Assembly: GCA_947496555.1 (NCBI GenBank)
Contig: CANMDH010000016.1
Coordinates: forward strand, 39,407-103,406
Source: an uncultured Aquimarina sp.
GTDB lineage: Bacteria; Bacteroidota; Bacteroidia; Flavobacteriales; Flavobacteriaceae
Reading direction: 5' to 3'
DNA length: 64,000 bases
Under the pieces are notes generated by a model that saw nothing but the letters and a program-made list of their open reading frames with translations, was not told where the DNA came from and made no database searches. Below, one piece after another: positions 51,316 through 60,100 of this stretch; the stretch's first letter is position 1; the number at the start of each line of letters is the position of its first letter. A program made the position numbers and the translations under genes.

Positions 51316-52053
51316 ATGAAATATCCCTATGTAATTATTGATAATGACCAAAAAATTGCAGATTCCATTCAGATTGCCTTAGAAGAACAAGCAGATTATA
51401 TCTGTACCGGAATTGCAAAGGACGAGCAAACGGCATTGGATTTAATTTTAGAGAGAAAACCCCGATTAGTTTTTTTAGAACCCGAGGTCCCGGGGACAAG
51501 TTGTGCTAAAACTCAGTATTCGTTGATGACCGAATTAGCAAAATATATGACCAGGTTGCCAGAGTTTATTGTGATTACAAAAACTACCGAGTATGCTATC
51601 GAAGGGATACGCAATAGAATACTTGATTATATCTTGAAACCCTTGGGTAGAGGTCAGATTTTGAGAACGTTAATGCGGTTTGAAAAGGATTTTGATCTAG
51701 TGGAGGATACTACATTATGTTTTAAATCATACGGAGATTATCGCTTTATAGACGTAGATGAAATACTCTATCTGAAAGCTGATAATAATACGACCGATTT
51801 TATCATGAGTAATGGCAATAAGGTAGAGGCATTTAAAACCTTAAAACATTTTCAGGAGTTGTTGCCAGATCATTTTGTGCGTATTCATAACAGTTATATT
51901 ATTAATACCCGATACGTATCCAGAATCCATTTCGGGAAGGCCAAATGTGCCATCAAGAATAGTAATGATATGATTCCTTTTTCAAAATCTTACAAAAATA
52001 ATGTCGAAGAAATCAAAGATAATCTTGCTAAAAAAAGTTTGATACAGATATAA
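51316..52053 (+). CDS. LytTR-family response regulator with Glu at the phospho-acceptor position
   Basis: A 245-residue protein. Residues 1-125 form a receiver domain (VIIDNDQ at the acidic pocket; EFIVITKTTEYAIEGI and LDYILKPLGRGQI, where Lys in the KP pair is kept). At the usual Asp of LVFLDxxMPG the sequence is LVFLEPEVPG, so Glu55 stands where phosphorylation would occur. Residues 140-240 form a LytTR DNA-binding domain: DVDEILYLKADNNTTDFIMSNGNKV, then LLPDHFVRIHNSYIIN. A Glu there often mimics phosphorylation, suggesting a permanently active or differently controlled regulator. No LytS-type kinase is adjacent. Small lipoproteins follow. Confidence 0.92.
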   Translation: MKYPYVIIDNDQKIADSIQIALEEQADYICTGIAKDEQTALDLILERKPRLVFLEPEVPGTSCAKTQYSLMTELAKYMTRLPEFIVITKTTEYAIEGIRNRILDYILKPLGRGQILRTLMRFEKDFDLVEDTTLCFKSYGDYRFIDVDEILYLKADNNTTDFIMSNGNKVEAFKTLKHFQELLPDHFVRIHNSYIINTRYVSRIHFGKAKCAIKNSNDMIPFSKSYKNNVEEIKDNLAKKSLIQI

Positions 52054-52078
52054 ATTAAGATAATATTTTCTTAAAAGT

Positions 52079-52113
52079 AACCGATGACAAACGTATGTTA
52101 TCGGTTTTTTTTG
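52079..52113 (+). terminator. Terminator of the LytTR regulator gene
   Basis: AACCGATGACA (52079-52089) pairs with TGTTATCGGTT (52096-52106), with one G-T pair, followed by a T-rich tract to 52113. It lies 25 bp after the stop codon. Confidence 0.75.
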
Positions 52114-52259
52114 TTATAAACCCTGTCCGTTACATAGTGACTATTTGGGTACGCAGATTCCTACAAGAAAAATGTGAATTTTAAAATCCATTCATTTACC
52201 ATTATAATCGGTCGATCTACCCTTAAAAGAGGTTAATTCACTAAAGACACCTTAATATA

Positions 52260-52291
52260 TTGGGCGCGCGCGAGGATTAGGCCTACATTTG
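52260..52291 (+). promoter_or_regulatory. Promoter of the small tandem lipoprotein genes
   Basis: TTG (52260-52262) and TACATTTG (52284-52291) are 21 bases apart, a textbook Bacteroidota promoter. The spacer begins with GGCGCGCGCG, which is unusual in this AT-rich genome. Confidence 0.65.
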
Positions 52292-52446
52292 TAGTGTACA
52301 AAAGGAAAAATGACAACATAATTTTAACTTTTTTTCCTACAAAAATCGTAAAGCGCTACGATCCCCAAAATAAATATAAACTAATAAATTAATTTACCCC
52401 GCAAAGACTTGATTGTCTTTGAATTAACAAAAAAACAAGAAAAGTT
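52292..52446 (+). promoter_or_regulatory. 5' leader of the small lipoprotein genes
   Basis: About 150 bases between the promoter and the first small gene. ATCGTA (52345-52350) and TACGAT (52357-52362) form a hairpin around AAGCGC. No known riboswitch was recognised. Confidence 0.35.
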
Positions 52447-52608
52447 ATGAAAACGATTAAAACTTTATTTGCAATTGTAGTATTAAGTACCATGTTTATC
52501 GCTTGTGAAGCAGATTCTGTAAATGAGGAGGTTGGAATTGAATTGGAAGATGTTGATACATTAGGAACTGAAAATACTGGCGAAGAAGAAATTGATCCTA
52601 CTAAATAA
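52447..52608 (+). CDS. Small lipoprotein, 53 residues (copy 1)
   Basis: A short gene of 54 codons including the stop. The protein starts MKTIKTLFAIVVLSTMFIAC, a lipoprotein signal with Cys20 as lipid site. The 33-residue mature part is strongly acidic (net charge about -14) and ends TENTGEEEIDPTK. It is a close relative of the gene at 52656: the signal, the (V/L)GIE segment and GTENTGEEEI are shared. It has a strong promoter upstream and no recognisable domain. Being paired and conserved in frame argues that it is real in spite of its size. The role is unknown; its place before a lipoprotein sensor kinase suggests a cell-envelope role. Confidence 0.8.
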   Translation: MKTIKTLFAIVVLSTMFIACEADSVNEEVGIELEDVDTLGTENTGEEEIDPTK

Positions 52609-52655
52609 TTTAAATCAAAAATTTGATCAAAAGAAATTTAACTAAAATTATTATT

Positions 52656-52826
52656 ATGAAAACTATAAAGACTTTTTTCGCTATATTATTTCTAACTACA
52701 ATGTTCATGGCTTGTGAGACAGACCAGGTTGATGATGAACTTGGAATTGAAAATGATATTGAAACAGTTGGAACAGAAAATACTGGAGAAGAAGAAATAC
52801 CTCCTACAAGTGAAAATAATTTCTAG
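52656..52826 (+). CDS. Small lipoprotein, 56 residues (copy 2)
   Basis: The protein begins MKTIKTFFAILFLTTMFMAC with Cys20 as lipid site. The mature 36 residues are acidic and contain VDDELGIEND and GTENTGEEEIPPTSENN. The ATG at 52656 is preferred over an upstream TTG at 52623 because it gives the same N-terminus as copy 1. The two genes are 47 bp apart and surely arose by tandem duplication. A terminator follows 30 bp after the stop, so both form one transcript. Function unknown. Confidence 0.82.
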   Translation: MKTIKTFFAILFLTTMFMACETDQVDDELGIENDIETVGTENTGEEEIPPTSENNF

Positions 52827-52855
52827 GGAGATTTTCTAAATAAATATTAAAAAAT

Positions 52856-52893
52856 AAAAATCAAGGATACATTTTATATGTTCCTTGATTTTT
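52856..52893 (+). terminator. Terminator after the small lipoprotein genes
   Basis: AAAAATCAAGGA (52856-52867) pairs with TCCTTGATTTTT (52882-52893), followed by ATTTTTT. The arms are perfect. Confidence 0.85.
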
Positions 52894-52941
52894 ATTTTTT
52901 AATATTTACGTATTTTAGTTACAAATAATATCTAAATAAAC

Positions 52942-55005
52942 ATGATTAATAGTCCCATCAAATATTTCTTGATACTTTTTTTTAGTATTATGTGTTTTTT
53001 TAGTTGTTCAAATGATGAATTAGCAAGTAATAGAGATCAATATTCGGACTTAATAAAAATGGTCAATGAATATAAAGAGGCTGCGGAAGATAATTCATTA
53101 TCTAAAGAGGAGAGATTGAGTTCCTTGGGGAATGCATTATATTGGAATGAGAAGATTGAGGATGAAAAAGAAAAAAGAAAAATTAAATCAGAATTAGGCT
53201 TAATATATTACTTTATGAAGGAGTATGATCTCTTCAAAAAAGTAAATATTGAAACTTTATCATTATCAAGAAAAATAGGAGACTCTCTGGGAATAGCTAA
53301 ATCTTATAGTAATATGGGGTCCTACTATAATCGAAAAAACATTCCGGACAGCGCTTTTTTTAGCTTTAGCCGAGCTAAAGAGATATATAGTAAATTGGAC
53401 AATAGTAATAAGCTGGATAATGATGATGTGAAATTTTCATACGGTGCTGCATTGTATAATTTGGCTTTAGTACAGAAAAAGTTCAAAGATTATGTGGGAA
53501 GTGAAGCCAGTTTGGTTAATGCAATCAAGGTTTTTGAAAGTCTAGAAAAAAATAAAAATCTTTATTTATGTTATAATAATCTAGGAATAATATCCAAAGA
53601 TTTAGGAAAATATAATCAAGCCATTGAGAATTATCAGATAGCATTGGAGTATGCCAGAAAAATGGAAAATGGCAAGTTTAGAGAAGTACAGGCATTGAAC
53701 AATATTGGAGTAGTTTTCAAAAATCAAAAAAAATATGATATCGCAATAGATTATTATAAACAAGCTCTTGCGAATAAGGAAATACTTAAATCCAAGCCAA
53801 TTACTCTTGCCATACTTTTAGATAATTTAACTTATGCTAGATTTTTATCAGGAGAAAAGGAGAACGTTCTCGAATTTTTTCTTGAACCTATGAAGATAAG
53901 AGATAGTATTAATGATAAATTAGGATTGATAACAAATAATATACATATTGCAGAATTATATCATGTCAACAATGAAGATAGTATTGCAAAGATATATGGT
54001 TTAGAAGCAAAGAGAATAGCGGACTCAATTGATTTAAAGCTTGAATTATTAAATTCTTTACTTCTTCTAACTAAAGTTTCCAAAGGGGAAGAAGGCTTAA
54101 CATATGCTAACAGGTATATCGAGTTAAATGACAGTATTCAAAACCAAGAGCGCATAAGTCGAGACAAATTTGCACGTATTCAATTCGAAACCGATGAAAT
54201 CGCAGAGCAAAATCTACAGATAAGCCGCGAAAATGAAATTTTGATCATTGCGATCTTGGGATTAACGGCGTTATTTTTATTAGGATACATTATTTTTAGA
54301 CAGCAGCAAAGCAATAAAGAACTGTTATTTGCGCAGACCCAGCAAGAGGCAAATCAAGAGATCTATCGATTACTGCTTAACCAACAAATTAAGTTGGAAG
54401 AAGGCCGTAAGCTAGAGCAACAACGAATGTCTGAAGAATTGCATGATGGCGTGCTGGGTCGATTGTTTGGAGTACGATTAAGTCTGGATGGGATCAACCA
54501 ACGGGCCAACGATGGCTTTACCGAAGCCAGAAACAAATACATCGATGAGCTTAAAGATATCGAAAAAGAAATACGCTTGATCTCTCATGATCTTAGTTCA
54601 GAGACCTTGCCAAGTGATGTGGCCTATATCGATGCGGTAGAAAACCTAATCAGTGATTTATGCGAGGTACATAATATACGATTCGAGTTTAATAACGACG
54701 AAGAGATCGATTGGGAACATATCGATGACCAGAAAAAGGTGAACTTATTTAGGATTTTACAGGAGTCATTGCAGAATATTTTTAAACATTCGGGAGCAAA
54801 AACTATAAAAATTAATTTTGATTATATCGAAGATAAAATAAATCTTACTATCTTGGATGATGGAATCGGGTTTAACAGCACAAAGGTTAAAAAAGGAATT
54901 GGTTTAAAAAATATTACATCAAGGGTTAGTCAGATGAGTGGTGTGGTACAGTTTTTAAGTAATAAAAATACGGGTACTCAGGTATCTGTAAGCGTACCGG
55001 TTTAA
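52942..55005 (+). CDS. TPR-containing sensor histidine kinase, lipoprotein-type N-terminus
   Basis: A 687-residue kinase. The N-terminus has a lipobox-like MCFFSCSND (Cys22). Periplasmic TPR repeats span about 90-400 (for example KYNQAIENYQIALEYARKM and KYDIAIDYYKQALANKE). A coiled linker leads to a membrane segment at about 433-452 (LIIAILGLTALFLLGYIIF). The kinase core has the phospho-accepting His501 in SEELHDGVLGRLFGVRLSL (HisKA_3 type, as in NarX-like kinases), then an ATPase domain with RILQESLQNIFKHSGA, LDDGIGFN and KGIGLKNI. The response regulator gene follows after 113 bp. A protein or peptide ligand is likely for the TPR part. The small acidic lipoproteins upstream may be related. 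Confidence 0.93.
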   Translation: MINSPIKYFLILFFSIMCFFSCSNDELASNRDQYSDLIKMVNEYKEAAEDNSLSKEERLSSLGNALYWNEKIEDEKEKRKIKSELGLIYYFMKEYDLFKKVNIETLSLSRKIGDSLGIAKSYSNMGSYYNRKNIPDSAFFSFSRAKEIYSKLDNSNKLDNDDVKFSYGAALYNLALVQKKFKDYVGSEASLVNAIKVFESLEKNKNLYLCYNNLGIISKDLGKYNQAIENYQIALEYARKMENGKFREVQALNNIGVVFKNQKKYDIAIDYYKQALANKEILKSKPITLAILLDNLTYARFLSGEKENVLEFFLEPMKIRDSINDKLGLITNNIHIAELYHVNNEDSIAKIYGLEAKRIADSIDLKLELLNSLLLLTKVSKGEEGLTYANRYIELNDSIQNQERISRDKFARIQFETDEIAEQNLQISRENEILIIAILGLTALFLLGYIIFRQQQSNKELLFAQTQQEANQEIYRLLLNQQIKLEEGRKLEQQRMSEELHDGVLGRLFGVRLSLDGINQRANDGFTEARNKYIDELKDIEKEIRLISHDLSSETLPSDVAYIDAVENLISDLCEVHNIRFEFNNDEEIDWEHIDDQKKVNLFRILQESLQNIFKHSGAKTIKINFDYIEDKINLTILDDGIGFNSTKVKKGIGLKNITSRVSQMSGVVQFLSNKNTGTQVSVSVPV

Positions 55006-55118
55006 AAAAATGTTTAAAATAGTTTGCTGTAACAGGAATCTGTCATAATATTTTGCTAGGATCGAAGTTAAATAAGTGAAGAACCTGTTTTTGAGAACTA
55101 AAAACTACTAATTTAAAA

Positions 55119-55790
55119 ATGAAGAAAAAGCTAAAAGTTCTTATGATTGATGATCATCCAATGATTATCGAAGGGTATAAGAATACCTTACTAGGTGAAA
55201 ACCAAAAAGAATACCAGATCAAGATCGACATTGCATCCAATTGTGATGACGCGTACGAAAGAATCGTAAAGGCGTCAGAGACTACACCTTATGATATGCT
55301 TTTTGTGGATATTAAACTACCACCTTCATCAGACGGCACGATCACCTCTGGAGAAGATTTAGCAAAGCATGCAAAAGAGTTGTTGCCAAAATCCAAGATT
55401 ATTATTTTAACGATGCATAGAGAAGATCATAGGATCCATAATATTCTTAAAAATATTAATCCAGCCGGATTCTTAATCAAAAGTGATCTTACCTCGAGCG
55501 AACTGCTTTTGGCTTTTAATAATATCGTAAAAGGAAAGGCCTATTATAGTGCTACGGTAAATGATCATTTCAGAAAAATGATGACCAATAAGTTTTCTCT
55601 GGATGAGAAAAACTTAAAGATATTATATCACTTATCACGAGGGGTAAAAACCAAGAATTTACCAAACTATGTAAGCTTGTCATTAAGTGCCATAGAAAAA
55701 AGAAAAAATCAAATCAAAGAGATGTTTTCGATTTCTAAGGCCGATGATCAAAAGCTATTAGAAGAGGCTCGTAAACGTGGGTTTATATAA
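55119..55790 (+). CDS. Response regulator, NarL/LuxR-like
   Basis: A 223-residue regulator. The receiver domain (1-130) has Asp11/Asp12 in VLMIDDHPM, the phospho-acceptor Asp64 in MLFVDIKLPP, Thr in IIILTMHRED and Lys in GFLIKSDL, so it looks fully functional. The C-terminal part (about 155-223) is a helix-turn-helix of the LuxR type but has diverged: KILYHLSRGVKTKNLPNYVSLSLSAIEKRKNQIKEMF. It is the natural partner of the TPR kinase directly upstream. Target genes are unknown; the small lipoproteins and the surface protein nearby are candidates. Confidence 0.92.
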   Translation: MKKKLKVLMIDDHPMIIEGYKNTLLGENQKEYQIKIDIASNCDDAYERIVKASETTPYDMLFVDIKLPPSSDGTITSGEDLAKHAKELLPKSKIIILTMHREDHRIHNILKNINPAGFLIKSDLTSSELLLAFNNIVKGKAYYSATVNDHFRKMMTNKFSLDEKNLKILYHLSRGVKTKNLPNYVSLSLSAIEKRKNQIKEMFSISKADDQKLLEEARKRGFI

Positions 55791-55823
55791 AATAATATAG
55801 CTATCTATTATTCATTATATATA

Positions 55824-55848
55824 AGATCGCCAATGGCGATCTTTTTTT
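55824..55848 (+). terminator. Terminator of the TPR kinase-regulator operon
   Basis: AGATCGCC (55824-55831) pairs perfectly with GGCGATCT (55835-55842) around AAT, followed by T7 to 55848. Confidence 0.88.
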
Positions 55849-56545
55849 GTCAATAATATGAGACATATAGATATATTATCAGGTTGTATTATGAAAATGA
55901 TCTTTGGTTGTTCTTTGATTCCAGAACGCCATACTTAATTTTTTTATACCGTGGTTATGGATTACCGTAATAAATTGTAATTTATTTTTTTAAGATTTGT
56001 ACTTGTACATAAAATACAACGTGTAGGAGAGCTTATAAGTACTGTGGTTTTACCATAAATATTTGGATGTTTATAAGTATAGCTTTTTGGAGTTTTATGT
56101 ATACATTTATAATGTTAAAGAAAACATAAGGTAAACACGTCAATTAGCACGGTTACTGCAAATTTAGAAGAATTACTTAGGACATTTTTTAATTACCCCA
56201 CGTCTTATTTGATTTTTTTTGTGTAGCTGTTTTATTAGTTAAGTTAGAATTGCATTATCTATCTGTATGCCCTATTACAGAGAGTATAAATTAATGAACT
56301 TAAAGCTGTTAATTAAAAGTAAGTTGCCTATGGATAATATTACTCTTATCTCCTTCAATAAACCAACAAAGGCTTTTTTACCTTTACACCAGTTAGCACT
56401 TAATCGGATTAATAAATTATGCTCTTTAGTGTCTATTATACATAATGATATCGAGCGTTTATGTTAGTCTTTAGTATAAATAATAACAATAAAATGACAA
56501 ATTTAAATTGTAAAGAATAGAAATAAAATAACCTAAAATATAAAC
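55849..56545. other. Long AT-rich intergenic region without a convincing gene
   Basis: About 700 bp. A frame of 66 codons at 56267-56467 lacks any recognisable feature and its composition follows the AT background, so it is not called. The stretch has GGTTTTACC at 56046-56054, which also occurs in the inverted repeat upstream of the LytTR gene (51218-51226). It must contain the promoter of the small membrane gene. Its length suggests regulation or a missed small RNA. Confidence 0.4.
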
Positions 56546-56592
56546 AACCCCGCTAATGCTAAACTTTGGCGAGCCAACAAAAGCAGGGGTCT
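56546..56592 (+). promoter_or_regulatory. Structured leader upstream of the small membrane protein gene
   Basis: ACCCCGCT (about 56547-56554) pairs with AGCAGGGGT (56582-56590) with one bulge, and an inner TTGGC-GA-GCCAA hairpin (56566-56577) sits between. The nested stems with a purine/AAC-rich junction are GC-rich in an AT-rich area and lie 35-80 bases before the start codon. It does not match a riboswitch class recognised here. Confidence 0.45.
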
Positions 56593-56626
56593 GAATAACG
56601 ATCAATTTAATATAAAATCAACCATT

Positions 56627-57013
56627 ATGAAGTTATATTCGGGTACGTCCAAAGATGTACCAAAATCCGCTCCATTTAACTATAACGATCAAGAGGTCGA
56701 TATAGTTTATATAACTAAACAAACTCAAGACAAATTTAAGTATAATACACTACTTGCATTGGGGGGAATAACCCTTTTTTTACTAGGGGTTTATTTCCTT
56801 ATAGCCACTATATTTTTACATACTTCTTCTGGTATTTCAAAAAATGATCAACATGTAAATAATAGTCATGTACATCGATCTGTTTTATCCAATTATAGCA
56901 GTCCAAATTCAATTTTTTATAATCTAAGAACTATCGATCTGCATATTGCACAAAAAACATTGTGTATTAAGAATAAATTTTTTAACCAGAATTGCAAATC
57001 GGATTATGTGTAA
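56627..57013 (+). CDS. Small single-pass membrane protein of unknown function
   Basis: A 128-residue protein. Residues 1-40 are hydrophilic (MKLYSGTSKDVPKSAPFNYN), a membrane segment lies at about 42-63 (LLALGGITLFLLGVYFLIATIFL), and the rest is His/Ser/Asn-rich with late cysteines (KTLCIKNKFFNQNCKS). No family is recognised. The first 40 residues lack signal-peptide character, so it is probably a type II or tail-out protein. A structured leader precedes it and the giant adhesin gene follows 156 bp later on the same strand, so it may share regulation with the adhesin. That it is a true gene is likely but not certain. Confidence 0.55.
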   Translation: MKLYSGTSKDVPKSAPFNYNDQEVDIVYITKQTQDKFKYNTLLALGGITLFLLGVYFLIATIFLHTSSGISKNDQHVNNSHVHRSVLSNYSSPNSIFYNLRTIDLHIAQKTLCIKNKFFNQNCKSDYV

Positions 57014-57169
57014 TTAACATTTTGTCGAAACAAAAATACATTTCACCATATGAATATGAGCACTTATCGAAATTTGAGAACTATCTGCTAAAACTATAGT
57101 AGGTTGTTGAAAGTTTTTAAAATGACTTACCAATTATTCGATATGTCCATTTATAAAATAAAATAGTTT

Positions 57170-60100
57170 ATGAAAATTTTTACATATTTTTCTAATGGGA
57201 GCATTAAGGTAGCTTCAATTTTGTTTTTTTCGTTATCACTATCATATAGTGTTACCTCCCAGGTTGTAAATACATGGGGAGGATTGTCAGGAGCATTACC
57301 CGAGAATAACTTTACTACAAGTAGTTTATCTGCCATAGCCGATGGAACCACTTTTGTTACAGTTGATATTACAAGGACCGGGTCTGCAACAACGGGGGGT
57401 GCGGCCAATGCCATTCCTCCAGCATTAACATTAACAAATAGTTTTAATAATGCAAGAGCTGCGGTTGGTGTATCGGGTAATACCTATACCTATACTTTTA
57501 GCGAACCTGTGCATGTTATTCTTAGTTCTCAAGAACATAGTGAATTAATAAGGACAGAAAATATAAAAATATCAAGTCCGGATGCCGGAGCTTTATTTTC
57601 TGGGAATCTTACAGGTGCTCAAACAGGACATTTTGTAAGTAATAACAATACTTCAGAAATTCATATTGGTTCAAGTGCTTCTATTACTACAGCAGGTACT
57701 TTTTGGACCGTTCAGAGTAATATTGCCATTACTACCTTATCGGTAGAATATTATGTTACCGATCCTGCAGAAGCAGCCTCTGGTGAGCCTTTCACCATGA
57801 ATCTGGCTCCGCTTCCTTTCGTGAGATTAGATGATACAAATGTTACCGGAGCGGGAGGAATTGATTTAAATTCTACTGCATGTTCTACTGGATGGGAGCC
57901 TCTTGACAATACGAATACTGGAGCAACGTCTGATTTGGTTGCTCCACATGGTATTCAATCTATGACGGTTACCTTAACAAATCCTCAAGATATTGGTCAG
58001 GAAGAACTTACAATGCCAGGAGGATTTACAGGTATTTTGGTTTCGGGAAATAACACTACTACTATAACAATTTCTAATGATGGAAATGCAACTATATCAG
58101 AATTCAGACAGGCTTTGGACGATATTTTCTATCTCAATAATCTGGTCAACCCAACTACGGGAGTTAATCGATTAATTGATGTTCAGATAACTGATATTTA
58201 TGGTAACCTTTCTAATATAGCGACAGCATCATTTCCTGTTACAAGAGGTCCACAATCCGGATCGACTAATGGTCAATTAGTTATATTTACTGGTGATGGT
58301 CCTACGGACCTATTCACCGGTTTGGATGGAACAGAAGATGCAGGCGGTACTTGGGTAGATGTAAGTGGTACGGGAGCTTTAACAGGTAGTATAGTAGATG
58401 AAGCGACTTTACCGTTAGGAGGTAGTATTTTTAGATACGATGTGACAGGAACGGCACCATGTAGTAATGCCTCAACTACTGTAGTGGTTATTAAGATGAG
58501 TAATACCGAAATTGCACTGACATCTCCTTCAGCTTGCGGTGAACTGGTTACAGCATATACAGACCCATTAGAATCAGCAAATTCTGATGATCCAATATTT
58601 ATCTTTGACTCTGGATCTGGAGAATTAGTTTGCCCGGCAGGATCAGCTGGTACTATATATGATTGGTATATTTTTAATCCTACTACTAATTCGTATGATG
58701 TTTTTGCCTTAGGATCGACACCTACGCAAACAGGTTTAGCTGATGGAGGGTATCTGGTAGTAAGAAATGATGGAGGTACTGTAGAAGAGGGTAGAGCCTG
58801 GATTTGGAATTCATCATTGGTTATGGATGCAGGTGCACCACAAAACGCTTGTGCTGGAGATACAGTAAATTTGATGGGTGCAGGTACTGTTACTAATCCC
58901 GTATATACATATTACGATCCAGTACCCAGGCCATTTCCTATTACGGCTACAACACAGATTACTATAACATTTGATGCGACACATACCTATGTGTCTGATT
59001 TAGGTTTTTTTGCTGTAGCTCCCGATGGAACTACAACTGTAACCTTAGGGGCAAACCAAGGAAATTTTTGTAACCCTGGTAATAATGTATCTAGTTTAGC
59101 TTTTACTAGTAATGCTGTAGGAAATGTATTCAATTTTTGTGTACAACCAGCACCCTTAACAGGAACATATGATCAGTATTTTGATGGCGCTTCAACTTTC
59201 AGCATTGATTGGTCTCCTTTTATTGGTTTTGATGCCAGACAAGGGGGGTGGGCCGTTCAAGTTTATGACTGTGTAGCTGCCGATGTGGGTTCATTAGATG
59301 GAGTAACAATAATATTCGATGACGGATTAGGTAATGTTGCTACATATACTAGTGGATCGATTTCGGTACCAATAAATGATAACTCTTGTACGCCGGCTTC
59401 AGCCTCAATATATGTAGTACCATTTACGGCGGCAACACCGGGTGTTGATAATTCAATATCACTGTCAGATGGTATAGGTGTAGGTGGAGCAGGTGGATAT
59501 GAATGGTCCTATAGCACTACAGGTCCAGCAGGGCCGTGGTCAGGATCTTTTGAAAATAGCACATTAACACCATCTAGAATAGTTAATGAAACTACATGGT
59601 TTAGAATAGTTGGAGATAATGGTGTGAGTTGTGCAACAGAAGATGTAGTACAAATTACAGTGACTGATCCACCAAATTCTGGTACAGGAACAGACGAGTT
59701 TGCCTGTGCAGGTGACGCAGTAGTGGATTTGAATGCATTGATTACTGGTGCCGATATAGGTGGTGCCTGGAGTGTTTCGGGTACTTCACCAAATGCTCCT
59801 GGAGGAGATTTTAATGCAGGAGCGGGAACATACGACCCTACTACAGGAGGTGTGTATGTTTTTGATTATACAGTAAATGCCTTGGCTCCTTGTACTGTTA
59901 ATGCTGTAACTTCGGTTACAGTTTCTGTTCAGGCTGCTCCAGATACGGGTATAAATAATACAGTTAATGCTAATGGTGCTTCTGGTGTAATAAATCTATT
60001 TAATGAATTATTAGGTACTCCAGAAACGGGAGGAACATGGAGTTTGGATGCTGGAGGAGATGATCCAGGCGCTAATTTTGATCAAGGCCTAGGTACTTTG

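Noticed and set aside
56267-56467. Plus-strand frame of 66 codons in the long spacer
   Set aside because: There is no signal, domain or promoter, and its composition equals the AT background. It could be real but cannot be supported.
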